Shown here piece by piece: positions 11,450 through 22,741 of a stretch of 64,000 bases of DNA (position 1 is the stretch's first letter; each line of letters begins with the position of its first letter). The stretch is from Torreya grandis. Taxonomy: Eukaryota > Streptophyta > Pinopsida > Cupressales > Taxaceae. The position numbers were made by a program, and so were the translations under genes. The notes beneath the pieces were generated by a model, which saw only the letters and a list, made by a program, of their open reading frames with translations, searched no databases and was not told the DNA's origin. The stretch is from assembly GCA_037957365.1 (NCBI GenBank), contig JARHVA010000592.1:4471001-4535000 (forward strand), read 5' to 3'.

Positions 11450-11960
11450 CTTTAAGGGTCTAGCTCATATAAATAATTTGAGTGTACCACAATACCGTTG
11501 CTATGTACTTTACCTCCATTGTGGATAAGGAAACTGATTTCTTCTTTTTACTTAACTAAGACACTAAGATATCTCCAAGGAAAAAGGCTTCTTTAGTTGT
11601 GCTTTTTTTGTCATTTAGGCATCCTACCTAGTCTGAATCTATATATGCTACCAAAGTGAAATCATTCCTTGTAGGATAACAAAATCCATAGTCCAGGGTC
11701 CCATTAATATATTTGAATATCCACTTTACTACTTACACATGTTTCTTTAGGAGCTACCTAATATCATGTTACCATGCCCACTGCTTGCATTATATCCAAC
11801 CTAGATATTGTTATGTACAAAAGACTGCCAATCATTGATCTATAGAGGGATTGATCTATATTCAATGATTCATTGTACTTACTCAACTTTTTTCTTATAG
11901 TCATAAGTGTGCCGACCGGTACATAATTTTCCATTCCAAATTTATTCAACATTTCTTTAG
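11450..11960 (-). pseudogene. copia RNase H remnant
   Basis: The open piece 11764-11952 reads through QSLYRSMIGSLLYITISR, the conserved link between RT and RNase H. Left of it, in other frames, are VAYIDSD, KKSTTKEAFFLGD and SVSLSTMEVKYIA, corresponding to the D, E and D blocks of copia RNase H. Stops interrupt it near 11463 and at the D-x-x-G block. Confidence 0.85.
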
Positions 11961-11999
11961 CATACTTGGTCTCAGAGATAAATATTCTTTTACTAGACT

Positions 12000-12980
12000 G
12001 AGATATTTACAATTCAAAAAAGAATGATATCTCACCAAACATGGACATCTCAAATTCCTTTTGCATGTCTTTGGTGAATACTTTCGACAACTTTTCACTA
12101 TCTCCTCTAAAGATTATATCACAAACATAAACTACAACAATTAATTGATGCTCACCTTCAGTTTTGATGTATAAATTAATTTTGATAAATCCTCTCTTGC
12201 AATCTTGATCTTGTAGATACTTGTCAAGTCTTGAATACCAAGCTTTAGGGGATTGATTCAATCCAAACAAGGATTTCTCTAATTTGGATACATATTTTCT
12301 ATCCTATGATAGAAGGAATCCTTTTAGCTACTCGATGTACACTTCCTCTTCTAATATACCATTCAAAAAATTAGATTTTACATCCTTTTAATATACCTTG
12401 AAGTTCTTGAAACCAACATAGGCAAATAACATTTTGATTGTCTCCAACCTTACAATGGGAGTAAAGGTTTATTGAAAGTCAATACCTTTGATTTGAGCAT
12501 ATCCTTTGCATACCAATCGAGTCTTATTTTTAATCACTTGACCATCTTTAGTTAGTTTTTTTTTTGTATACCCATTTCATGTCAATCACATTCTAATCCT
12601 TTGGTCTAGGTACCAGCTCCAATGTCTCATTCTTCTCAAATTCATTTAACTCTTCTTCCATTACTTTTACCCAATGTTTATCATGGCTCAATTTTAAAAA
12701 ATTCTTAGGCTATATTTTATATAATAAATTAAAAATTACTCATTCAAAATTTCTTACAGTCCTTCTTCTAGTTTATACTCTAACATCTATATTACCAATT
12801 ATTTGGCTTTCAATATGGTTCTTCTGAATAAAATGAGATGGTGCTTTGGTGTCTTACCATTCATCTTCATCCATATTCTCTACTTCAACATCTTATTTAA
12901 TGATATCTAGTTTTTTTAATGGATCACATTCCTTCAGAGTTCTAGTTTCATCTAATTTGACACTTATACTTTCTTAAATA
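12000..12980 (-). pseudogene. copia reverse transcriptase remnant, catalytic Asp lost
   Basis: The open frame 12007-12270 starts MFGLNQSPKAWYSRLDKYLQ, the block that follows the RT palm in copia elements, and continues to VVVYVCDIIF and MQKEFEMSMFGE. The palm motif is normally Y-V-D-D. Here it is Y-V-C-D, with the Cys codon complementary to 12121-12123. The RT N-terminal part lies to the right (about 12290-12980) in broken frames, including the region complementary to 12590-12700 that gives E-L-x-K-x-x-W-x-K-V-M-E-E-E-L-like sequence. Loss of a metal-binding Asp and multiple stops make it inactive. Confidence 0.88.
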
Positions 12981-13029
12981 GTTTTCATTCACTTGTTATA
13001 GAAGTTGTAGGCCTTTCTTTTGGTGGAAT

Positions 13030-13824
13030 ATCCTAGAAAATTATGTTCATCAGCTCTTGGTCAAATTTCCCCAAAACATCTTCAATGCTCTTAATAAAGA
13101 ATTTACTTCCAAATACTTTGAAATATTTGACAGAAGATGGTCTTTTCATCCATAACTCATATGGGGTCTTGGCATTGTTGACTTTGATTTTCCCTCTATT
13201 TAGGATTTATATAGCTCTATGGACTACTTCTCTCTAATATTTATTTGATAAATTAGATTCATTTAGCATTGGCCTAGCCATTTAGTGGATACTCATATTC
13301 TTTCATTCTACTACCCCATTCTATATTGGGGTTCTTATAGCTAAGTACTATCTTTTTATCCCATGGTCTTCAAAATACTCATTGAATTCATTTGACATGA
13401 ACTCACCTCATCAACATTTGATCATTAAATTGGTTTCATTTTTGATTAATGCTTTAAATGCTTTGAATTTGTTAAAGGCCTCAATTTTTTCTTTCATAAA
13501 CATAACCCATGTCATTCTAGTGTAATCATCAATTAGAAGCATAAAATACCTCTCACCTTGTATCCTTTGTGTTCTGGTGGGTTGATATAGATATGTATGA
13601 ATGATTTCTATTTTTTCCATGGTGGAATATTCTTTTGTTCTAAATATTTTCCTAGTCTACTACCCATATTAGCATTACTTACAAAGCATGCTCGATGGCT
13701 TTGTTATCTTTTAAATGTTCTTTATAGCTTGCTTCTTGCTAATATTCACAATGTTATCAAAATTTATATGGCCCATTCTTCTGTACCATAGCCAAATTTC
13801 TTCAACTTGACTCAGATAACACTT
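13030..13824 (-). pseudogene. copia integrase remnant, catalytic residues lost
   Basis: From the right, the H2C2 finger reads WYRRMGHINFDNIV (the first His has become Tyr). The core follows in the open frame 13411-13620 with GERYFMLLIDDYTRMTWVMF. The first catalytic Asp is Tyr (HTYL, complement of 13588-13599). The second block is shortened to K-C-stop-stop-G-E-F near 13405, so the second Asp is gone. The third block keeps NGVVE with its Glu. The C-terminal part continues to MARPMLNESNL near 13250. The plus-strand frames at 13043-13237 and 13597-13791 are shadows. Confidence 0.88.
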
Positions 13825-14185
13825 CTATCCTTTGATTAATATAATAATGTATAGATTATTTATTGTCCTATGAGCTTCTGTAATTAGCTCACCTGTATCT
13901 CTTTTTTTGATCTCGTAACCTTCATCAAATAAATTTAATGTGTGTCCTTGATCACATATTAGGCTCACACGTAGAAGATTATGATTTAACCCTTCCACAT
14001 ATAACACATTCTCTATTTTAGTTATTCTATTATTGAGACTAAGTGTACTCTTTCTTACTATTCTCGTTGTAGTGTTATCTCTAAACTTCCCCATGCCTTC
14101 ATTGACTTTTTTAATGAGACACATTATATTTTATCTCCAATCATGTGTCTCTAATATCCATTATCAATGAACCATTATTGTCCTC
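13825..14185 (-). pseudogene. copia protease end and GAG-pre-integrase region
   Basis: The aspartic protease active-site block is visible as WFIDNGY then RHMIGDK near 14130-14180, with the family D-S/N-G triad as D-N-G. The open frame 13825-14124 continues with RITKIENVLYVEGLNHNLL, RVSLICDQGH and KKRDTGELITEAHRTINNL, the GAG-pre-integrase segment typical of plant copia polyproteins. A stop separates the active-site block from this frame. Confidence 0.85.
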
Positions 14186-14279
14186 CATCTCTAGCAAGGA
14201 ATGTTGTTTGAATGATCATGGATTCTTCTTGCTTCTTCTTCTAGGTCTTTGTTGGTTCCATTTTTTATCATTGGAGCCT

Positions 14280-15430
14280 CAAAATTTTTATCTTGTCTTA
14301 TAGATTAGAAAACACTTCTATAATAGCATGTTATATATCCATAATTATTTTACTTATAACAAACTATAGCTTCTTCACCAAAGTTTGATAGGAGAGCAAA
14401 TGTATTGTAGTTTCTATTCGAAGCTCTATAGGTTCCTTTGTTTCTTCCCCTAAATTCAAGATGCTTGGATCTCTTTCTATAATCTAATTTATTATTACTA
14501 AAATGATTGTAATAATAACAATATGCATCAAAATAGTTACCAAACCTAGTTTTCTTTGCATATCTTTGAGTAAGTGGTCTCCTGAAGTTTTGTTCTCCTT
14601 TGTTTTCTTTGTTGATAGAGCTAATTTTTGTATTATAGCCTTCTTCCTTCTTGGTCTCCTTTTTCACAAGTTCCTTAAGAGTTTTAGGATAACTCTTAGC
14701 TTTCTCCTTTTTCCTTCTCATACCTAATGCCTGACTTGTTAGATGGTGATCTTTGACTCTCCAGAATCTTATTCAAATCTTGGGTGATTTTCTTAGATTT
14801 TAAGTCACTTACTATTTTAGTGTTCTCCTTTTCTAGATTCCTTTTAAAAGAAGTAATCTTAGATACATATGTTTCACAGTTTTCTTTCTTCTTTAGCTGA
14901 TATGTTAGATTTTATTCAATTTTATTTGCCTCTTTGATTTGGGCTTTTAGATCTGCAACTATCTTCTTTGATTCCTCAAGACCTAGTGATATTCTAGATT
15001 TTGAGTCCTAACTCTCTTTTTCATATTTTTGAATCAATAGCTTTTATTTTATTTTATTTTATTTTTCTTAAGATATTTTATCTCTCCTAAGGCACAAATA
15101 AGATCTTCTTCAAGATTTAACTCACCTTTATCTTTTTCTTCCTCCTAGTTTTTTCTATTTATGGAAGCATTGTCTTCTATGGTCATGAACAATGTTTTTT
15201 CATTGTCATTGTTAGAATAACTGGCTCCACTTTCCTCAGATGAGCTAGAGTTATTCTTAAAGTATAAGCTTTTTTTTGTTTCTCAAATCTCTTCTTGTCT
15301 TTATTTTTCTTGAATCCCTTCATGAATTTAGGTTTGCTCTCCTCTTCATCACTATAGTCTTTTTCTAGGAACTTAGCTACAAAATGAATGATCTTACCGT
15401 AATTAAAACATTTGAATAGTAACTTACCTT
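14280..15430 (-). pseudogene. copia gag C-terminal part with degenerate zinc knuckles
   Basis: Three CCHC-type knuckles can be recognised in decayed form: CFNYGKIIHFVAKF (about 15366-15424), CYYYNHFSNNKLDYRKR (in the open frame 14350-14721), and CYK-stop-NNYGYITC near 14330. In each, one or more Cys or His ligands have changed. Between them lies a long charged Lys/Glu/Ser-rich linker (for example 15180-15350). In the family these knuckles bind element RNA. The plus-strand frame 14503-14727 is a shadow. Confidence 0.8.
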
Positions 15431-16240
15431 TATATTTATTCGAACCATTATTTAGCTTTCAAATGAATAGATCCTCATTTTCATCTTCTTCACTACTTGT
15501 GTTATCACTTGGATCAAGTTCCTTGATTTTCTCCTTCTTTGATGCTTTGAACACTACTTCTCTTTATTATGGTCTTAAAGATTTAGTTCTCATTTCATAT
15601 GCTATAATGATTCTGTGCAACTCATCTACCTTTAATTTATCTAGATCATTCATTTCTTTAACAATAAAGACTTTCAAAGCAAACCTCAGTGGTAAGGACG
15701 TCAACACCTTTTAGACAATTGTGGACTCTTCAATGTTTTCTCTATGTCCTTGAATAACATTGACTATTTCATCAACCTGGAGTAGGTACCCTACAATGTT
15801 CTCTTCTTCCTTCATATTTAAAATCTCAAATTATCTCCTATGAGTTTGGATTTTTGCTTGTCTTAAATTGGTATCACTCTCATAGATAGTTTTAAGTTTT
15901 TCCCAGATCTCTCTTGTAGAATCACATTGCATGAATTTTACCAATTTTGATTCTAAAAGGCCATATATGATGGCATTTATTAATTTAGCATTGTTCTTTC
16001 TTTCCTTCTTTCCAATAGTATCTTTTTGTAGTGTTTGTGGAATTTGGTACCCATTTACTATTGATTATAAAATATCAAACCCAAGAGCCATTATATGTGT
16101 CTTCATTCTTATGTTCCAGAAGGCATAATTTATGCCATCAAACAATAGTGCCTTGTTATTGGAAAATCCATCCTAAACTTATGATCCATCCATGTGTGCT
16201 TGTATGATCTACCTTCTAGCGGTTAAGTTATATCTGAAGG
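15431..16240 (-). pseudogene. copia gag (UBN2/Retrotran_gag_2) remnant
   Basis: The order from the right end is MDHKFRMDFPI near the N-terminus, then NAKLINAIIYGLLESKLVKF, REIWEKLKTIYESDTNLRQA, FEILNMKEEENIVGYLLQVD and KVLTSLPLRFALKVF. These are hallmark blocks of the UBN2-type capsid domain of plant copia gag, together spanning about 250 codons. Stops and small shifts interrupt them. Plus-strand frames at 15412-15714 and 15931-16128 are shadows. Confidence 0.88.
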
Positions 16241-16246
16241 AACCCA

Positions 16247-16259
16247 CTTTGAGACCAAT
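16247..16259 (-). promoter_or_regulatory. primer-binding site of the copia element
   Basis: On the minus strand, TGGTCTCAAAG starts two bases inside the 5' (right) LTR. It resembles the plant initiator-Met tRNA site TGGTATCAGAG, with two changes. Its position next to the LTR edge fixes that boundary. Confidence 0.8.
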
Positions 16260-17193
16260 TGTTGAGCATAGGCTAATAATGGGGGGGGTGTGAATTAGTA
16301 TTATATATTCTTTATTTTATAACACTTAATCACTTATTCCATTTAAAATAGTCAAAACAATCAAATCAAAACACAAGATAACACAATGCAATGTGACACT
16401 AGATATACATGGAAACCATTTTAGGAGAAAGTCATGAAGAAATATTTCTCAATATAAATATTTGTAAGCACCAACCTATTGGAGCACCAACCTCAAATAC
16501 AATTTTGTGGGCACTAACCTATAAGAGCATGAACCCCTTTTGCTGATCACCAACTTAGTAAGAGAAACCAATCTCTTCAAAATGAATGGACCATCCTTGT
16601 CACAAGAATCACTCCTCTATCTATGATTTTTTGCTAGCATAACAGATGAAAGAAACCTATTTTATCTCCTTTTGAATCGATCTACACTTAAGTGTTTTCA
16701 CTGCTATGCTATGCCTTATACTTGACAGTATTTTCCTTTCAATATTCTCTCAAAATTCTATTTTCAAATATTTATTCTTTTCTTTTATTTCTTCCACTTT
16801 CAGACATACAAATTTACCACTAGTTATGCACTTATTTATAACCCACAAAAAGCCACGAATTAAGTTCGTGACTCTTCAAATGAAAATGTCCATTCGAATG
16901 GTCAAAAATCCTCCCAAAGGTGGGATGACTTCCTAAAAATTAGGTTGGCTAAGGTTGGGGACTATTTTAACCTTTAAAACTACCTTGACACCTTTGCCAT
17001 AGTTATCTCTTTAAGCCCGTTAGACATAGTTAATTTATCTTTGATTCCACGTCAAAATATGATCGTTATTTACTTGACAAATTACCTCAATCAAATTAAA
17101 TATTCTTTATTTAATTTAATTATTTTATCTAAATACTTCATCATTAATCAAATTCATGATTACCTTTTGACATCAAAGACAATATTTCCAACA
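16260..17193 (-). repeat. right (5') LTR of the copia element
   Basis: It is 934 bp, beginning TGTTGAGCATAGGC and ending CCAACA, with canonical TG/CA ends. It is colinear with the left LTR across its length. The TSD ATCAT follows directly at 17194-17198. The plus-strand open frames at 16706-16936 and 17041-17250 lie in or across the LTR and have no recognised product. Confidence 0.92.
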
Positions 17194-17198
17194 ATCAT

Positions 17199-17960
17199 AA
17201 CATTCTACCTGATACTATACACCCTTAAAATTAAAGATTTTAATAACTAGTTCCTTTCTCTTACGTACACATAAATTATCTGACAAACAAATATATGTAT
17301 GTATATATGTATGTAATGAACTTTCGACAAAATCTTTAGATATTATATGTACAAAAGTTTAGGACAATCTCTTAATATAATATCGAAAAAAATTCAAATT
17401 TGACAATGATATTTTAAAACTCTTAAAAGTAATATATCGAGATCACATTTTCTAAATGTAAATTATTGCTTTCCATCGTTTCCATCTTGAAATTTTTATT
17501 ATTTTTTAAGTTTGTTGCGAGGCCGGAACATCTTTATACCATGACATGGTGGCTAATTTAATGCCTCTATGGATGAGTGGAGATTTTCAATGATTTATTC
17601 ATTATGATAGAAAAATTTAACACTATCAAAATCTGTAATGCATGTTTATTGGAAATATAGTTTGTCTTTTAAAAAATTGGAGAAATTTATTTGAATTATG
17701 GGTTGAGTGAGATGTCATGGAAAATAAAAAATGTTTTACTATAAACGTAGAAATAAATTCTTGATATTATTTTATTGATTTAAAAAGAGTAATAACTTAG
17801 ACTACTTGAAAAGAGAGAGAAGGAAAAAGGAGGAAGCAAGGAAAGATGACACTTATCGACCTAAAAATATTCTACTACAGGAGAAAACATTAGCTAAAGT
17901 AAACACGACCGAAACACTGGCTAGGATTGTTTTTGTTTTGTTTTTGTCTCCTTTGATATG
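17199..17960. other. no gene seen
   Basis: This is AT-rich sequence with a short ATGTATGTATAT-type repeat at about 17292-17318. No motif was recognised. The purine-rich stretch around 17810-17850 lies beyond the broken end of the P450 fragment. Confidence 0.6.
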
Positions 17961-17964
17961 CCTA

Positions 17965-18225
17965 CTAAGAGGAGACCACCACGGTTTTTCTCATGCCAAA
18001 AGAGAGTGTCATGAGAGGTCCGTATTGCCGAGAAAGGGCAAAAAGTGACTCCTGGGTTTTTTTTCCCAGCTGAAAGATGTTCCCTACAACAGGCCAAGCA
18101 GGCGGCTGAGGTGGAAGGGGAAGGGGACGCGGACTAATCTTCTTCTTCCTTCTCCATATCAATGACACGAAAACACTGCTAAGGAGCACAGAAAACCAAT
18201 ACACATACACTAATTGGGTATCCAT
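17965..18225 (-). pseudogene. cytochrome P450 N-terminal fragment
   Basis: An 86-codon open frame starts MDTQLVYVYWFSVLLSSVFV, a membrane anchor (about residues 5-23), followed by the basic stop-transfer RRKKK. The proline-rich hinge is PLPLPPQPPAWPVVGNI, then FQLGKKTQESLFALSRQYGP and LMTLSFGMRKTVVVSS. This is the opening of a plant A-type, ER-bound P450. Sequence and spacing suggest a CYP76- or CYP75-like clan 71 enzyme, which is inference. A full protein would be about 500 residues. Here a stop comes right after VVVSS and nothing P450-like follows to the left: no I-helix, ExxR or haem Cys. Two positions in the conserved block look unusual (SFGMR). It is probably a truncated gene copy. Confidence 0.85.
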
Positions 18226-18285
18226 CAGAATTTAGGATAAGTAGCATAAACGCGATCAGATTTCGCTTCCGTTAATGCTTCAAGC

Positions 18286-18300
18286 GCATTTATAAATAAT
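18286..18300 (-). promoter_or_regulatory. putative TATA box of the P450 fragment
   Basis: An A/T block reading TTATTTATAAATGCG on the minus strand lies about 60-70 bp upstream of the P450 start codon, a normal distance for a plant TATA box plus short leader. It is followed upstream by a GC-richer island with GGCCGGCC and CATGCATG (about 18329-18362). This suggests that the fragment kept its original promoter rather than being a processed copy. Confidence 0.5.
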
Positions 18301-18364
18301 AACTTTGCTGATTCTGATTAAAAAAAACGGCCGGCCAGCCAAACACAGTTCGACATGCATGCCC

Positions 18365-19976
18365 ACATTGCCCACATCAAATTTTAATTTTCAAGATGCC
18401 CTTAAAAAGCTCCGCCATATAAATTAATATTATGCAAATTGAAATTATTTTATTTTGATCCACTCGTCACCCCAAAATAATACTATGAACTTTCTATCAG
18501 AATATTATATTCGAATAAAATAATGATATAAATTGTCGAAGCCAAAAGTATCTAATGCTTAAATTATTTGCCAGGTGAAAAATCCAATGCTTGAGAGGAT
18601 CTCTGAGTTTACATTGCCAACCTGTCACCATGCAAAATAGGCGTTCCAGCTCTTTAATTCTAAAAATTAAAAGTTGAAAATGCATAATTATTCAAAACCA
18701 GCTTTACTGTTTTTAATTTTTAAAGAAATTATTTAATATTAGTTTTTTTTTGGGTTAATGTAATTACAATAATATATTATTTTAATGCTTATCTTTTAAA
18801 TATATATGTTAGATTAGTAAGATGTCAAAAATTCGATAATTCACATAGTCTCACATTTATTACACACTTTCCCACCATTTGTAATATCAAAAGTGTTTAT
18901 TTAGAATAGTAAAGCTCAACTTTCTGTGTAGGTCCTTCCTCTTCATTTTTTTCATGATTTTAAATGTTGCTTTTCGTTTATATTTTTTATATTTAATTTA
19001 TCTATTGTATTCTTTTGGGTGTATTAGTGGGTTCCCCTTATCTTCTTTACATTGTGTCTTTTTCAATTGCATTAACTATTATTAAATTTTGAAAATCTTA
19101 TTTATATAAATTAAATTAAATTAAATAAGTATCAAATATTATATTTTCATAAGATAGAGTCACTTCTTTCCATCATCATTCTTCATCTCAACATAACCTA
19201 TGTGTTATGCTAATTGAAGAAGTAATGTCCTCAATAATTGTTTCAAATATAAGGAGTAACAAAACAATGGTGATATTTGAGTGCTCCTAGTAGTAGCTAA
19301 GAACCTATCTCTTAGTGTGGTTGTAATTTTCTTGAAGATCCTTATCCAAAATAGTTGATCATTATTAAAAGGGTTGTAGTTCAACTAGGGAGGATGATGA
19401 TTTTTTATACAATCCACCTATAGACAATACTTTTTGGCCACTTCTATGTCTAAATGAATATCAAACTGATTTCTTACAAACAACACAAATTAAGCCTAGA
19501 AATAATTGAAACACCCAAATTCATCTGTAAGCCTAGTGTTCATACTATGAATCACATTAATGCATCCACATTTAGGTTAATACACCATATTAAATAATAA
19601 CCTCTTGTCGATTTATCACCAATCAAATTGTGATCTAGAAAATCGTCAATTTCAACCAAGTGTGAAGTATAATCATGTCAAAATTCAAAAAATACAATTA
19701 ACCTAATCAGACTTACTCAATTAATTAAATTCAATTAAATGGTTAGTTAAAACACTCATGTCTAATCAGTGAATTTCTAAAAGTATAAATTCACAAAATT
19801 CATCTAAAATATCAAAAAAATATGACAATCACGCATAACATCGGCTAAAAGTTCTCAATCACTCAATATTCAATGTAAAGAAATATCATTTTAGGCAATC
19901 CATAGTTCATAAGTATAAAATTAATTTCCTCATTTATGGCCTAATTTCTGACCACACATCTTATTTTTAAGATGGA
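18365..19976. other. no gene seen
   Basis: This is AT-rich DNA upstream of the P450 fragment. No transposon domain was recognised. Short A/T repeats occur around 19110-19140. The minus-strand frame at 18497-18685 has no recognisable product. Confidence 0.55.
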
Positions 19977-19981
19977 TGGTT

Positions 19982-20147
19982 TGAAAGAGTTATCAAAACT
20001 CTTCTACCAAGATCTCCCCAAGAGCTCATTACCACAATCATAGATGCTTCAACATACATAAAATAATAATATAACTGATCAAAACAATTATTATTCATAT
20101 AAGTAATGCAAAGAATATGCAAAAGATGTATATTACAATGTAGAGCC
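19982..20147 (-). repeat. left LTR of the split element, piece 1
   Basis: It starts TGAAAGAGTTATCAAAACTC like the right LTR at 34397 and runs to the nested insertion site. Shared later blocks include AGAGCTCATTA, GCTTCAACATAC and TGTATATTACAATGTAGA. The last five bases, GAGCC, are the target duplicated by the nested element. Confidence 0.88.
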
Positions 20148-20970
20148 TATTACATCCTGATTTCTCACCAAATAAACTTGCTAGAATATTCGTAAATATC
20201 TAAAGTTGAGAAACTTAGATTTGACTATTTTTAACTAAGTTTGGATATATATTATTATGGGAAAGTAGAATATTTCATAGGTTACATGATTACACTACTA
20301 TGATTTAGTTGTAAGTCTATGTTTACTTTATGATCATCATGATTTGTCATTGTAGTTATATTTTATGATGTATGGTTATCATATTGATATGATCTAACTA
20401 CCTCTTTTGTTGTGAGATTAACACAAGATAATGCATCCCTTAGAGTGTGATAGAGGGAGAGCATGATTGAAGACGGTGATGTAGTTGGAGATCTCAGTGG
20501 ATGATAGAGATTTGGTGAGAACCCTGCACACACCATAACTAGTACATGTTAGATGCATAATTAATAGTTAGCATAGTGTGTTTAATGCTAGAAACATATA
20601 TAATTACTTGGTCATGATTAGTTGGCTTAATGGTTAATTACAACTCATCTTGTGTGATAGTGTGGTAGTCATATTATAACCCTTAGTGTTTAATATTTTG
20701 TGTAATTAAAATACATTTGAATCTATTGAATAGTAGATTTATTATTAAATCAACATGACATTAGAGAAACTAATTTAATTAAAAAATATATCCTAATATG
20801 GGAATATAAACAGGAAAAGTGAGAAAAAGTAAAAGTAAAAAAATAATAATAAAAGAGAATCTTTAAATAGGAAATAAAAATTAAAAAAACACATAAAGAA
20901 TTAAAAAAAGAGTAAAGCATAATTATTTACATAGAAATTAAAAAAAGAAGTAAAAATAAATGTGTGTAGC

Positions 20971-20985
20971 ATTGTATAAAGAAGA
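20971..20985 (+). promoter_or_regulatory. putative TATA box in the giant 5' LTR
   Basis: TTGTATAAAGAAGA lies about 825 bp into the LTR, followed by a GA-rich stretch. The 3' LTR has CTATATAAAGAAGAGAAGAG at the matching place (28779-28798). If this is the real core promoter, the R plus U5 part of the LTR would be about 4.5 kb. Confidence 0.5.
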
Positions 20986-22274
20986 TAAGAGATGTAATTC
21001 TTCGAAAAAGGCAGTGAGTGGAAGTGGAGAAGCACAAAAGGAAAGGAGAGAAGTCTATGAATTAAAAAGAATGAACTTTAGATCACATAGCCAGGCAAGT
21101 AACAAAATTTAAATTCAGTATGTTCATATTAGCAATGTGATAATTAAAATAGTGATTTGTTTATAAATATGATCTATGTATGAGAGTATCGATTTAGATC
21201 CAATTAGAGAAATAGAGTAAAATGACACATGTATTGCTAGGTAGATTGATCTATAAACCAAAATGTATATCAGAGTTGTTATAATTTAAAAAATAACTAT
21301 ATATATAGTTAAAGGCAAAGGATCTAATCTCCAGTAGAGAAATGGTATTACTAGAAAAATATTTATGACTAAAAAAATCATCTAAATGCCCAACCCATTC
21401 ATAACTATGGGTTTTAGTTTTCAAACAAAAATTGTAGCTCCTAAATTTATCAAGTTTATAATTTATTACCTTTGAATGCATTAAAAAACACTTGAATAAA
21501 AAGTTGAGCATTAAAATTTTATTTGATGTTTATGTTAATTGGAAGGCAATGCAAGGGATTAACTAATACCCAAAATTGGTCAAAATATTCTAGGAAAGTC
21601 ATATTGTTGTTTGACCCTATTATAATAGTTCAACTTGGAGCATGGGGAACATGACACTTCATATTAATCATAAATTTAGGGATAGTGACTTAGAGGATCA
21701 TAAGAAAATTATATACATTGTTTACTAAATGAGTATTCACTAGAGTATAGTGTCATTTAACTACAAATTTCAAATATATTGTTGGATGTATAGCAAATAC
21801 AATAATATATACCAATGATTTAGAATGAAAGAGAAGCAACATAATTAATATATCTGTTACACATGGGTTGATTTAATTAATAAAATAGATAATGTTGAGG
21901 TCAGCCATTTATCCAAAGATAGTTAGCACCTATTTTCAGGAAAATCTCCCTAGCCAGAAAGAGAGGTCTGTGAACATGCAAATTTCTTTTATTAGATGTT
22001 CTATTAGCTAGATAATGTGTGTAGTATAAAACAACCACTGAGGTGTTGAGATACACAAAGCTGGATTGTATATAATTGATATTTTAAATTAGAAAATTTA
22101 TTATAACTTTCATTTATAGCACTAAATGTAGTAGTTGTTGTGTTTAGTGTAAAATCTAGCATTGAATTTAAAACATAGGTATTTTATAAGTGCCTAGTTT
22201 GTAAATGTAGAGTCACACGTTTGGGTCTATCATGGTATACAAGCTTTAAAACTTCTTATTTAATGAGTTAATTT

Positions 22275-22296
22275 GTGTGTGTGTGTGTGTGTGTGG
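22275..22296 (+). repeat. GT microsatellite
   Basis: About eleven GT units lie in the 5' LTR. The equivalent place in the 3' LTR (about 30069-30080) has only five or six. Confidence 0.9.
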
Positions 22297-22400
22297 CTAC
22301 CATTCGAGAGGTAATTTATAAAAAATAACTCATAAGATTTAGGGAGAAATATTATGGGATGAAATGTTTTATAAAAGATTTAAAAAAATAGTTTATTAGA

Positions 22401-22741
22401 TAAAAATATTTTTAAACAAGTCTTAACGAAGTTGAATGACAACTTATAAAGTATGAGGAAAACTATGTTCCAATGAGATATATTTTAATCATAACATCTT
22501 ATTAGTTAATTGGTCTAAGGAATAATATGGGTAATATGGAAATAGGACTAAGTTTATTAGTAAATTTTGAATAAAAATATTTCTAAATAAGTCTTATTGA
22601 AGTTGAATGACAACTTATAAAGTGTGAGGAAAACTATGTTCCAATGAGATATATTTTAATTGTAGCATTTTATTAGCTAATTAGTCTAAGGAATAATTAG
22701 GGTAATATGGAATTGGACTAAGTTTATTAGTACACTTTGAA
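22401..22741 (+). repeat. 171-bp tandem duplication in the 5' LTR
   Basis: Two adjacent units start TAAAAATATT at 22401 and 22572. Both contain GTTGAATGACAACTTATAAA, GAGGAAAACTATGTTCC and GGACTAAGTTTATTAGTA. The 3' LTR has a single unit (about 30185-30350), so the duplication arose in this LTR after insertion, or the partner lost one. Confidence 0.9.

Larger units (their letters stand above)
9927..17193 (-). mobile_element. Ty1/copia retrotransposon, structurally complete, dead
   Basis: This is a 7267-bp element with coding sense on the minus strand. Paired LTRs lie at 9927-10968 and 16260-17193. An identical 5-bp target-site duplication ATCAT flanks it at 9922-9926 and 17194-17198. A primer-binding-site complement abuts the right LTR, and the internal order gag, protease, integrase, RT, RNase H (right to left) is that of Ty1/copia. 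The gag style (UBN2 domain plus several zinc knuckles) resembles SIRE-like plant copia elements, which is inference. All domains carry stops, and catalytic residues are lost in integrase and RT. The LTRs differ at many positions, so the insertion is old. Confidence 0.93.

Noticed and set aside
15412..16128. Plus-strand open frames (100 and 65 codons) opposite gag
   Set aside because: They are antisense shadows of the clearly recognisable minus-strand copia gag.
17806..18048. Plus-strand 80-codon open frame over the P450 fragment
   Set aside because: It lies antisense to the recognisable P450 sequence and has no domain of its own.
22401..22741. Possible CRISPR-like or satellite array
   Set aside because: There are only two adjacent long units with no spacers. 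It is a simple tandem duplication inside an LTR.
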